A stretch of DNA of 64,000 nucleotides from Epiperipatus broadwayi (lineage: Eukaryota; Onychophora; Udeonychophora; Euonychophora; Peripatidae): contig JAQFVV010013285.1 in NCBI GenBank assembly GCA_028023455.1, forward strand, positions 1 to 64,000, in the 5' to 3' direction. Below, piece after piece: positions 24,926 to 34,760 of the stretch. The position numbers and the translations under genes were made by a program. The notes beneath the pieces are model-generated. The model did no database searches. It worked only from the letters and a program-made list of their open reading frames with translations, and had not been told where the DNA came from. Position 1 is the stretch's first letter; the number at the start of each line of letters is the position of its first letter.

Positions 24926-25101
24926 TTTTTTGGACTCTGCTTCTCTCCCAAATTTGTAATCGTTTTTTTCATAAAGGCTTCTTGATCTTTAAAATGATAA
25001 ATGATAGCTAAGTGGCTTCTAGTATCACAAATTCTGCATATTTTCTCCTTATCCTTACAGTTCAATTTTACATGTCCGGCTTCCCCATGCCCATAACACA
25101 T
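24926..25101 (-). pseudogene. Gag nucleocapsid zinc-knuckle remnant
   Basis: Minus-strand reading MCYGHGEAGHVKLNC, then KDKEKICRICDTRSH, resembles two consecutive CCHC knuckles of retrotransposon Gag. The second cysteine of the first knuckle is histidine and the last cysteine of the second is missing. It lies about 65 bp upstream of the protease-like block in the same orientation. The preceding KRYREKHK would fit a Gag basic stretch but is in the frame of the reverse transcriptase-like block. Short motifs, so moderate confidence. Confidence 0.5.
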
Positions 25102-25113
25102 TTGTGTTTTTCT

Positions 25114-25600
25114 CTATCTCTTGACCAGATTAATTTCTATATCTTCTCTTGTATCTGTGCAACGGAAGATATCATCCACAAATACAGGACCTGGTAATGA
25201 ATATACTCCATTGCCACCAATTATTGGTATCTCTATTCCTCTTCCTAGTCCTTCTATGGCTCTCTCCATTGCTTTCGAATAATACAAAAACAAAATAAGT
25301 GCATAGGCCATCCTTGCCTTAGACTCGCCCCATTTTTAACTTTAACTATTTCTATATTTTTTAATTAATATGTATAGTAATTATTTTCATACATTTTTTC
25401 AAATTTATTAAACTCACCCATAATCTACTTCCATTTACTCTATGATATGTTTTCTTTATATCTATAAAAACCATATATAACTGTCTATATCTGTGTATAC
25501 TCATATCCATAAGTTGGGGAAGTACAAATAAATTATCTCCTATACCCCTATACAATTACAAACCTCCCAGTGCTCGCTCAAGTGTTAATTGTTCCTCTGC
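25114..25600 (-). pseudogene. LINE reverse transcriptase fragment
   Basis: Two minus-strand pieces in different frames. The first (about 25600-25361) reads RGIGDNLFVLPQLMD then LYMVFIDIKKTYHRVN, a palm motif A in the non-LTR style (FIDxKKAYDRV) with the second aspartate replaced by histidine. The second (25311-25114) reads GLGRGIEIP and then VFVDDIFRCTDTREDI, a motif C in which F/YADD has become FVDD. It differs from the RTE copies in this window. It ends abruptly where the Gag-like remnant begins. Confidence 0.7.
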
Positions 25601-26050
25601 ACTTACTAAATGATTACATTCTTCTATTTATTTTAACGAATTACATTGTTGAAAATTTTTTTAAAAATTATAGATCACTACTATTATTATTTTTTCAGTT
25701 GTTCCATCTGTTTTTCATGCAAAAAGAGGAGAAAATCTTCAAATACAAGCCCCATATTGTTATAGCAATGCAGACACTAGACATGGAGAGACAGATTTTT
25801 GAGTAAAAATGTAAAATTTATGAACATTATAATTATATAAATATATATTTTATACTTCAAAAAGCAAAAACAGCAGTAGACTTGTTTGCCACACAGATAA
25901 AATATTTAAATAGTTAAATACTCAGAGTTGAAAAACAAAATAACATCTACAGATGTGAAAGAAAATTATAAAAACTTTATATATATCTATTTAGTTTTTA
26001 CAATATTTTGTATTTTCGTAATTGCAAATTTTATATTACAGAGTTTAAAT
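25601..26050. other. Gene-free AT-rich DNA
   Basis: No gene seen. It leads into the TA run (about 26051-26075) that precedes the 5' LTR of element A. Confidence 0.5.
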
Positions 26051-26546
26051 TATATATATATATATATATATATATTGTACCTATATTGATATAGGCACAT
26101 ATAATTTTATCTAAAATTATTATTAAAGTAATCTTTCATAAAAGAAAAACATAAAATTAAATGTTGGAGAGTTTATTGCAGCTTGTTTTCGAAAAAGATA
26201 AGAATTAAATAGTTTTTTTTTAGTATTCATAAAAATATAAGTTAAAAAGTTAAGACATACAAATCTCTTTTCATTCAAGTTTAATTGGGGAAAAAATAAT
26301 GTTAAAACTAATATATGACCGTATATATGTGCGATTGTCAACAATAGAATAAATGTTATTATAAAGTTAAAGAAGATTATTATTAAAAAACACGGCAATG
26401 GTTATTAATTAAAATATAAAACAACATCTCTGCATGGCTATTACTAATTAAGCAATCTTCCAAAACACGTTTATCAAAGGATTAATTGATAAGGAAGTTG
26501 ACAACAGATCTTTGCCGGAGATATCAGAAAGACAACAAGGCGCAGG

Positions 26547-26555
26547 TATAAATAG
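26547..26555 (+). promoter_or_regulatory. TATA box, element A 5' LTR
   Basis: TATAAATAG, 471 bp into the LTR. It is kept at the same relative position in the 3' LTR (30555) and in the solo LTR (50530). Confidence 0.7.
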
Positions 26556-27209
26556 ACCTTTTTTATCGGACAGTAATTCATTCCACAAATTAATTGAGTT
26601 GAGACAGATCAGTTCCACAAATTAATTGAGTGAGTGCAGTTCAGAAATTAATTGTGCAGTTAACAAACAAAATGCAGTGTTGAGAAGATCTTGGGAACGC
26701 ACGTTTATCTCCAGCCCAGATGTCCGATGAAAACAGCAGATCTGCCCGTGAAATAATGTCAGCTTAACATCATAGAAAATCTCCATCCGTATCTAATTGT
26801 CTTCAATAGTAATAATCGTGAAAATCAAGAAACTCAGCAAGGAAATGTCCCAGCCGGCTGGAAGCATTCATACTGGAACTATTCATACTGGAAGAAACAA
26901 CAAACAAGAAGAAAACAAAGTGTTAAATCTACATTCAAAATCCTAGGTAAAACATTTGCTTATTTTCGTTTATACTGTAATAGCCATTGCATTTCATTAA
27001 TTCGTGCGAATCCTCCAAGAGTCTAATTATATGAACTCGATATCATACATAAATGAACTATTAATATGTTCGTGATCATTCTATCAATATTTATTAGTTA
27101 AATTAGGGTGTTCTGTTATTGAATCTATAGGAATATTTAGACTATTTAGAAATGTTAATTTAAAATATGCATGTGCTTTATTAGAATTATAAAATGTTTA
27201 AATTTAGTA

Positions 27210-27215
27210 AATAAA
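27210..27215 (+). terminator. Polyadenylation signal, element A 5' LTR
   Basis: AATAAA followed about 14 bp later by a second AATAAA and then a T-rich stretch. With the TATA box this implies an R region of roughly 650 bp, long for an LTR element. Confidence 0.45.
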
Positions 27216-27668
27216 TGTTAGTTAATAAATTATCTTTAAAATTAAACTTTATTTGTCCGGCAATTCTTTTTATCAATTTTTTTTTATCAATTCCTTTACA
27301 ATTCTTTTTATAAATTCTTTTTACAATTCTTTATCAAGTCTTTTAACCACTAATTATGTATAATCTATTAGTGATTACAAACAGCTGAGCTAGTCGTGGA
27401 TTTAGGCATTGAGTTAGTGGCCATTGCTTAAAGTGCGTTATTTATTCATCCTTGAATAGATAGCTGGCACCCGTGTTTATACACAAACAAAAAAAAGTGC
27501 TTTGAACTTGGTGTTGAACTCAACAGTCGAGAAGAAGTTATGTCCTGGAAATGTAAAGTTAGTTATATACTTTATAGCTATCATTTGGGCATACATACTC
27601 TCCAAGTATGTTCTTCTCTGCCTAAGAGGCGGGTGATTCGAATACACATATTCGAATCCGGCTCACAA

Positions 27669-27695
27669 TGGCTAGACCCAACTTGGGGCTGAACC
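27669..27695 (+). promoter_or_regulatory. Candidate primer-binding site of element A
   Basis: TGGCTAGACCCAACTTGGGG then CTGAACC starts three bases after the LTR. It partly resembles the complement of a tRNA-Lys 3' end (TGG at the CCA end, CCCAAC-TGGGGCT-GAACC), with a mismatched four-base block after TGGC. The matching position in element B has ATGGATGCCCAACC. Confidence 0.45.
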
Positions 27696-28034
27696 TAAGA
27701 AACAATAGTAACGAGATACTTTGTTTCTTGTTTGAAAAATTTGTTTTATACAAAAGTTAAATTACGTATGTAAAAGTGTTTTAATTTTAAAAAAAAGAAT
27801 TGACCGAAACTTTCTTTTTTTTTCGAAATGAAAAGAGATTTTGACATTTATGCTATCAAATCAGAGTCAATTGGGTGTTATGGGTGGAATTAAAGCATTA
27901 AGAGCAGGTAGTGAAAAGGACAAAAGGCTGGAGTTAACATGAGTTTCCGTCTTAGTAAGAAAAATAAATAAATAAGTTGTATTTAAATTTAGTTTAACAT
28001 AAGCGCTAGTACTTTAAAATTGAAATTTTCGAAA

Positions 28035-28781
28035 ATGGATCTGAAAGAAAGCCCAATATATTTTAAAAATCCCCAGTTAGTAGAAAAGGAGAAAGAAGAA
28101 GTATCTGAGACGCGAATGATGATGAAAATGATGATGAATATGATGCAAGTGTTCAAAGCAGAATTGATAAAAGAAATGCATCAAGAAATTAAACAAAGTC
28201 AACAAGAATTGTGTCAGAAATTTGAGCAAAGTCAGTTAGAGCTCAAAGCAGAATTGAAAGAAAAAATTAGTCAGGTTAAAACAGAAGTTAAAGAACTCAG
28301 AGCAGAAGTAAGAGAAATAAAATGTGAGATAATGGTAAAGGTAGAGAAGAGCCAAGAAGTTATAGAGTTAGATTTAATTAAAGAAAGTCAGAAAGTTGAG
28401 GTCACGAAAGATGCAGAAATTGAATTAGAATTAGATAGTGTTGTGACAGATAAAGTAGAAACTTATGTAGATCAAAAGGTAGAGAATAGCGTAAAAGAGT
28501 TTTTACAAAGAATTAAAAATAAAAGGTTTAAAATAAACGTTCGCATTCGCTGTAGACATAGATTTAAAACAAAGAGAAAGCGTAGAAAAAAATATTCCCA
28601 GATTGAAGTAATTCGGAGTTTGTCTAGGTATAAAGGTTTTCTGAGTTACGAAGTCGAAAACAGAACAGAAAGAGAAAGAGATAAAGCAATAAAATATAAA
28701 AATGGAACCGATAAGAGAGGAAAGTTAGTTTATATTATAAAATTAGTAGAAAGAAAAAAGGAGCCACCGGACATAGTTTAA
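28035..28781 (+). CDS. Element A coiled-coil ORF, Gag-like by position
   Basis: An uninterrupted 248-residue frame from the first ATG (28035); an in-frame TTG upstream is not needed as a start. It is the only ORF between the LTRs. The protein is rich in Lys, Glu and Gln: a Met-rich segment near residues 27-40, then a long KAELKEKISQVKTEVKEL-type heptad region to about residue 110, an acidic linker, and a basic patch KTKRKRRKKY near residue 180. No matrix, capsid, zinc-knuckle or enzyme motif is visible. Its place just after the primer site suggests a Gag-like or RNA-binding role; that is inference. The intact frame beside decayed neighbours suggests recent insertion or selection. Its residues do not align by eye with the element B protein. 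Confidence 0.6.
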   Translation: MDLKESPIYFKNPQLVEKEKEEVSETRMMMKMMMNMMQVFKAELIKEMHQEIKQSQQELCQKFEQSQLELKAELKEKISQVKTEVKELRAEVREIKCEIMVKVEKSQEVIELDLIKESQKVEVTKDAEIELELDSVVTDKVETYVDQKVENSVKEFLQRIKNKRFKINVRIRCRHRFKTKRKRRKKYSQIEVIRSLSRYKGFLSYEVENRTERERDKAIKYKNGTDKRGKLVYIIKLVERKKEPPDIV

Positions 28782-28789
28782 GAGTTAGT

Positions 28790-29240
28790 AAACGGGCGGA
28801 ATAGTAAAGGAAATAAACAAAAAGGACCGGAAATGGACAATGAGCATGAATATGATTATTCTAAAGTAAATAAATCTAATAAAGTAAATCTAAAACTTCT
28901 ATTTAAAACTTAAGACAATAAATTTAAAAATGATGGATTGTTTTGTCAAATAATAATAATGAAGGCTTCGCAAAATAAAAGATTTTTTTTCTCCACACAC
29001 ATATTAATTAAGAAATGTTCGTAAATAAACAGTTCAAATAAATAAAAATCAATAAAATCAAGTTAAATAAATGGGTCAAATTAAGGATTTAGAAATAATA
29101 TTTGTAGAATTAAATAAATGAATAAAATAACGGAAATACATAAAATAAAAACAAGTTAAATAAATAAGTATAATATATCTGTAGAAAATAAATAAAATAT
29201 TCGTAGTAAAATAAAATAGTTTTCTGAGTACACGCACGTT
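28790..29240. repeat. C-poor AAATAAA-rich spacer of element A
   Basis: Low-complexity purine/T sequence with many AATAAA-like words and a marked lack of C on the plus strand. No coding frame. It separates the ORF from the tandem repeats. Confidence 0.6.
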
Positions 29241-29420
29241 AATATATAAGTTAAAGTAATGGGTTTAAAGTAATATAAATAAATATGTGTCCGTGATGGT
29301 TTCAAAATAATATTGTAGCATAAATAAATATGGATAATGTTCGTATGGGTTTAAAATAAGTATCGTAAAACTAAATATTTAAATAATGTTCGTAATGAAT
29401 TTAAAAATAATATAAATGGG
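29240..29420 (+). repeat. Approx. 50-bp tandem repeat in element A
   Basis: Units with GTYCGTRATGGGTTTAAAATAA-type cores begin at 29288, 29339 and 29388, with a weaker preceding unit near 29257. Period is about 50 bp, diverged. Confidence 0.6.
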
Positions 29421-29650
29421 AGTCAATCTAAGTTGTATTAGGAGCGTATAAGGGTTGGAATCTAAAGGGATGAGGGTAGTATTGAAATAAGTTAGATAAG
29501 GATTAAGTTTGAAGCTTTCGACTGGAGAAATTCTAGCACCCGCAACAGATTGGCCAGGATCATTCCTCTTTTTAAAAAAATGCACTGGCAACAACCAGAG
29601 TAAGTCGTAAGTCACTTTTCAGGGGAGAATCCCCATATCTCGTACCTCAT

Positions 29651-29835
29651 TTTCCAAAGCGTAAGTCGGAAATGGACAGTTGAAAATTCCTGCCATTGCA
29701 GCTGCTTAGTCAAAGTCCGATCAAGAGAATTGGTAATCGTTTTCCAGGGTGTAAGTCAGAAATGGACAGTTGAAATTCCTGCCATTTGCAGCCACCTTTT
29801 CTTAGTCAAAGTCCGATCAAGAGGATTGGCAGCCG
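29651..29835 (+). repeat. Approx. 90-bp tandem pair in element A
   Basis: TTTCCAAAGCGTAAGTCGGA (29651) and TTTCCAGGGTGTAAGTCAGA (29741) start two near-identical units that share AATGGACAGTTGAAA, CCTGCCATT, and CTTAGTCAAAGTCCGATCAA. Short indels separate them. The pair is much less AT-rich than its surroundings. Confidence 0.9.
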
Positions 29836-30064
29836 AAGCTTCATTTATAAAAGATCCCTGTGCCACAAATTTAGTTTGTCCGCATGGTCATTATCCAGGA
29901 TGAACATTGTAAGCAATGTTACCAGCATAGAAAGAAGAAAAGCATAATTGGAGATTGCCCTTAGTATGGAAAGGAAAAGATACCAAAAAGCAAACTTAGA
30001 AAAAATAATACATTAAGATTTAATGTCAGAGATAAAATGGTCAAAAATGACGCATTTTACTCTC

Positions 30065-30078
30065 AAAAGGAAGGGCGG
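30065..30078 (+). promoter_or_regulatory. Polypurine tract of element A
   Basis: AAAAGGAAGGGCGG lies five bases before the 3' LTR start defined by alignment (TGTAA intervenes). This is the usual primer site for plus-strand DNA. If the LTR really begins at TGTAATGTAC (30079), the 5' copy has lost five bases to the TA run. Confidence 0.8.
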
Positions 30079-30083
30079 TGTAA

Positions 30084-31673
30084 TGTACTTATATTGATAT
30101 AGGCACATATAATTTTATCTAAAATTATTATTAAAGTAATCTTTCATAAAAGAAAAACATAAAATTAAATGTTGGAGAGTTTATTGCAACTTGTTTTCAA
30201 AAAAGATAAGAATTAAATAGTTTTTTTTTAGTATTCATAAAAATATAATTTAAAAAGTTAAGACATACAAATCTCTTTTCATTCAAGTTTAATTAGGGAA
30301 AAAATAATGTTAAAACTAATATATGACCGTATATATGTGCGATTGTCAACAATAGAATAAATGTTATTATAAAGGTAAAGAAGATTATTATTAAAAAACA
30401 CGGCAATGGTTATTAATTAAAATATAAAACAACATCTCTGCATGGCTATTACTAATTAAGCAATCTTCCAAAACACGTTTATCAAAGGATTAATTGATGA
30501 GGAATTTGACAACAAATCTTTGCCGGAGATATCAGAAAGACAACAAGGCGCAGGTATAAATAGACCTTTTTTATCGGACAGTAATTCATTCCACAAATTA
30601 ATTGAGTTGAGACAGATCAGTTCCACAAATTAATTGAGTGAGTGCAGTTCAGAAATTAATTGTGCAGTTAACAAACAAAATGCAGTGTTGAGAAGATCTT
30701 GGGAATGCACGTTTATCTCCAGCCCAGATGTCCGATGAAAACAGCAGATCTGCCCGTGGAATAATGTCAGCTTAACATCGTAGAAAATCTCCATCCGTAT
30801 CTAATTGTCTTCGATAGTAATAATCGTGAAAATCAGGAAACTCAGCAAGGAAACATCCCAGCTGGCTGGAAGCATTCATACTGGAACCATTCATACTGGA
30901 AGAAACAACAAACAAGAAGAAAACAAAGTGTTAAATCTACGTTCAAAATCCTAGGTAAAACATTTGCTTATTTTCGTTTATACTGTAATAGCCATTGCAT
31001 TTCATTAATTCGTGTGAAACCTCCAAGAGTCTAATTATATGAACTCGATATCATACATAAACGAACTATTAATATGTGCGTGATCATTCTATCAATATTT
31101 ATTAGTTAAATTAGGGTGTTCTATTATTGAATCTATAGGAATATTTAGACTATTTAGAAATGTTAATTTAAAATATGCATGTGCTTTATTAGAATTATAA
31201 AATGTTTAAATTTAATAAATAAATGTTAGTTAATAAATTATCTTTAAAATTAAACTTTATTTGTCAGTCAATTCTTTTTATCAATTTCTTTTTATCAATT
31301 CCTTTACAATTCTTTTTATAAATTCTTTTTACAATTTTTTATCAAGTCTTTTAACCACTAATTATGTATAATCTATTAGTGATTACAAACAGCTAAGCTA
31401 GTCATGGATTTAGGCGTTGAGTTAGTGGCCATTGCTTAAAATGTGTCATTTATTCATCCTTGAATAGATAGCTGGCGCCCGTGTTTATACACAAACAAAA
31501 AAAAGTGCTTTGAACTTGGTGTTGAACTCAACAGTCGAGAAGAAGTTATGTCCTGGAAATGTAACATTAGTTATATACTTTATAGCTATCGTTTGGGCAT
31601 ACATACTCTCCGAGTATGTTCTTCGCTGCCTAAGAGGCCGGTGATTCGAATTCACATATTCAAATCCGGCTCA
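30084..31673 (+). repeat. Element A 3' LTR
   Basis: Same length as the 5' copy, with TATA at 30555 and a TGGCGCCC box at 31473. It ends GGCTCA directly before an AT run (31674-31687). Confidence 0.9.
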
Positions 31674-31739
31674 ATATATATATATATCTTATAGTGTATA
31701 ATTAAACTTATATTATGAAAATGCTTTTTCTTGCCTTTG

Positions 31740-32600
31740 GAATCATCATCATTATCAACCATTATCAATTCACTGCAGGATGAAGGTCTCCCCAAGTTCA
31801 ATCCATCTTTTCCTATTTTTCGCTTTTCTTCTCCACATCACTCCTGCACACTTTTTTATTTCATCCATCCATCTCACATGTGGTCCACTTCTAGGTATTT
31901 TACAATCTTTTCGAATCCAGATTAAAATTTCAATTATCCATCTATTATCATCTCTTCTAATAATATATCCAGCATAACTCCACTTCAGTCTTTTATTTTG
32001 TCAATGAAGTCAGTAACACCTGTTTGTTCTCTTACCTATATATTGCATTTTCGATCCCTTCTCATTACTCCCAACATGCATCTCTCCATAATTCTTCTAG
32101 TGGTCTGAAGTCTCCGTATTGCTCTTCTATTAAATGTCCAAGTCTCAGATACATAAGTAAGAACTGGCAAAACACATTTATTTAAAACCTTCCTTTTCAA
32201 ACACATAGGCATATTTCCTTTTTGTATCAAGTTATTTCTACCAAAAGCACTCCAACCAAGTTTAATTCTATGATTCATTTCATCCATTATATTTCCATCT
32301 GTATTAAAAATCTGAACAAGGTATTTGTTACTGTTAACTTCTTTTAACTCATCATAATCAATCTTTATTTTCATATTTTGAGATAATCTATTAAACATTA
32401 CTTTAGTCTTTTTAACATTTATCTTTAGGCCTACTTTTTTACTTTCATCTGATAACTCCTGAAAAAATTCCCGTAGCTCTAAAGCATTATTTGCAAAAAC
32501 AACGACATCATCTGCAAAATCAAATGACTTTAATAATCTCCATTTACTTTCACTCCTGTAGCTTCCCATTTTAATCCAAAAAATACTTCTTGCAGCACTG
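31740..32600 (-). pseudogene. RTE reverse transcriptase, motif C to C-terminus
   Basis: FDFADDVVVF (about 32515) is an intact motif C, followed by LKINVKKTKVMFN and the KYL motif. The thumb-like region RIKLGWSAFGRNN, CLKRKVLNKCVLPVLTYVSE and RRIMERCMLGVMRRDRK is typical of the RTE family. Coding breaks near 32036, but the tail WIELGETFILQ can be read near 31760-31790 before the terminal repeat. It would polymerise cDNA from the nicked target in target-primed reverse transcription. Confidence 0.9.
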
Positions 32601-33300
32601 CTGTAAAAAGTTTTGGAGATATGGAGTCACCGTGTCTTACACCGTTTTCAAAGTTGATTTCCCTACTATCATTATGCAATCTACTTGTTGCTGTTGCATT
32701 TTTATAACACCTTGATGATCCAATGCTTTAATTACGGAAGAAATATTTATAGAATGAAATGACTTTTCGTAGTCTACAAATCCTAAGCATAATGGCAACT
32801 CATATTCATTTGTCCTTTCCATAACTTCTCTCAATACCTGACTATGATATACTGTACTAAAATCACTTTTAAGTCCAGCTTGTTCTTTTGGTTGGTGGAA
32901 ATCCGGTGTTTTCTCTAGACGAGTTGTAATTTTCTTAGTAAAAATTTTGTATAACACTGATAAATGACTGATAGATCTGTAATTTCTAATATTTTCTTTA
33001 TTACATATGGTACATCTTTATCATTTAGACATTTCGTATATAATTTTGCTAAAAAATTCTACTTCTGCACCTGATTCTTTTAATACATCGATTATAATTC
33101 CATCATTACCTGGAGCCTTCCCTTTCTTCATAAATTTAATTGCATGTCTCACTTCCTCATTCAACATTCTGGGTAATTCGGAAGATATAATAGGTATAGG
33201 AGGCACTTGTCCTTTATTACTCCATAATTCTTGATAGAATTGTTCTACACATTTTATGATGTCATCTCTCTTTTTAGTAATAATGCCATCTTATTTTCTT
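32600..33300 (-). pseudogene. RTE reverse transcriptase, fingers and palm motif A
   Basis: Pieces in order: EVRHAIKFMKKGKAPGNDG (about 33150-33090, the start of the RT domain), QAGLKSDFSTVYHSQVLRE, GFVDYEKSFHSI (motif A; first Asp kept, second Asp replaced by His), and GVRHGDSISPKLF (about 32640, where the family has QGDS). Stops and frame changes separate them, so no active enzyme is possible from this copy. Confidence 0.88.
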
Positions 33301-33769
33301 ATTGCAGATATAAATTTCCTACCAATACCAAAATGTTGTTTTACACTCTTTAGACTTTTATTCTCTTCTATAGCTTTCCTTGCTAGTTCATAATTATACT
33401 TTCTTATATCATTTTCAACTCTTTTCCGCCCCACTTTACATAATTCGAAATATTCAATCTTTTATTGTTGTATATCCTCATATTCCTTCTTTTCTTCGTA
33501 AATTCTCTAGTCTCAAAGACTTTTATTGGTCAATTGCTGCTTTTTTTTACCAGCTATATTTGTTACAGTTTTTAAAAGTGTATCACTTATTTTCCTTATA
33601 ATGTCATTCAAATCTGAATCATGTTCAAAATCTACTAATACTTGAAACAGATTTGTAAGTTCTAATTTAAATTCATTAGAATGTTTCTGAAGATTAGGAA
33701 TATCAACTGTAAATATTGTTTTTCTTAATAATTTTTGTTTCTCTAGTTTTGCATTAACATGTACCTTAC

Positions 33770-34662
33770 ATCTTAATAATCAATGATCACTTCCTGTGTT
33801 AAATTTATTAAGAACATTACAATCTTGAAATATGTATTTTCTGTTAGTCAAAATATAATTCAATTCTGCTGTACTTTCATGTGGATGCTTCCATGTCCAT
33901 TTCCTATTAACATTTTTCTCAAAAAAAAAAATTCATATTATAAATTTTTTTTTTCTGCAAACTCCACAAGTCTATGTCCTCTCTCATTTCCATTACCATA
34001 ACCAAAATTACCTACAGCATTTTCATCTTTCATTTGTTTACCAATTCTAGCATTAAAAGCTCCCATAACAATTTTAAAATGTTGTTTACTCTGATCAAAA
34101 GCCTTTTGTACATCAATATAAAAATCTTCTATAACTTCATCACTATGAGAACTTGTTGGGGCATAAACGTGAATTATCTGCATTTGGTATCTGCTATTAG
34201 TTGTAAAACTAATCTTACCACTCTGTCTGATACATCATCAATCTCCACAATGTTATTCTTTCATTTTTTATTTATAAAGAATCCTACTACACTTGTATTT
34301 CCAATATTTGTGCCTTTATATTAGAGTATATGTCCACTTTTAAAATCAATTGTTTCTTCACCTTTTCTTCTAACTTCACAAAGTCCAGTAATGTCCCATT
34401 TAATATAAGACAGTTCTTCTTCTATCTCTTGCAATCTTCCTTCACTTGAAAGTGATCTGCAGTTATAAGTACCTAAATAAATAGTCGTCATCAAATGGCA
34501 ACCTGGTCCGCCTTTGGCCACCAACCGCTGCATTGCTTGGCTTGGCGACATTACATGGATGGGCTGCTCACCAACATGCATTAGCCAGCGTGGAGAATTT
34601 GTTGGCTTTTTACCTCCGAGTTTAAGAATATTTTTTCGAATATATACAATCTTGACAGACAA
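33770..34662 (-). pseudogene. RTE AP endonuclease domain
   Basis: Reads TYNCRSLSSEGRLQEIEEEL and GLCEVRRKGEE (about 34455-34365, containing the catalytic Glu), then VYAPTSSHSDE and IVMGAFNARIG (about 34075-34040). In the family the last motif is GDFNA, so a catalytic Asp has become Ala near 34059. GNERG follows, and GSDH near 33795 is followed by a stop. The upstream MSVKIVYIRKN start may be element-specific. This domain nicks target DNA; the substitution and the frame breaks inactivate it. Confidence 0.88.
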
Positions 34663-34760
34663 AAATAAATCATGGCTTTGGAATAGCCAGTGTGAAATAG
34701 ATCAAATTCCTTTTATTTTTAAAGCATTTTTTTTGTTAATCAATTTTGTTTGATATTTGT

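Larger units (their letters stand above)
26076..27665 (+). repeat. Element A 5' LTR
   Basis: Begins TGTACC, ends GGCTCA. Its first 24 bases form an imperfect hairpin. TATA box at 26547, AATAAA signals at 27210 and shortly after, and a splice-donor-like CTAGGTAAAA at about 26944. A TGGCACCC box lies at 27475, 190 bp before the end. Confidence 0.9.
26076..31673 (+). mobile_element. Element A: complete LTR retrotransposon lacking pol
   Basis: Two 1590-bp direct repeats (26076-27665 and 30084-31673) enclose 2.4 kb. The LTRs differ at about six positions in their first 325 bp, so roughly 98% identical there. A primer-binding-like site follows the first LTR and a polypurine tract precedes the second. 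TA runs flank both outer ends. The interior has one ORF (28035-28781), a C-poor AAATAAA-rich stretch with a 50-bp repeat, and a 90-bp tandem pair. There is no protease, reverse transcriptase, RNase H or integrase, so the element must have been moved in trans. LTRs this large with a short interior resemble LARD-type elements. Confidence 0.88.
31739..34760 (-). mobile_element. RTE-type LINE, nearly full length, inactive
   Basis: The minus strand has an AP endonuclease, then a reverse transcriptase, then a C-terminal tail ending in a short TGATAA/GATGAT repeat at 31740-31765. This is the usual order and 3' end of RTE-clade LINEs. The frame is broken in many places. It lies about 65 bp from the 3' LTR of element A. 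Two older relatives occupy 18.2-21.4 kb in the same orientation. Confidence 0.88.

Noticed and set aside
28020-28034. Upstream TTG as start of the element A ORF
   Set aside because: A nuclear eukaryotic ORF is expected to start at ATG; the first in-frame ATG is at 28035.
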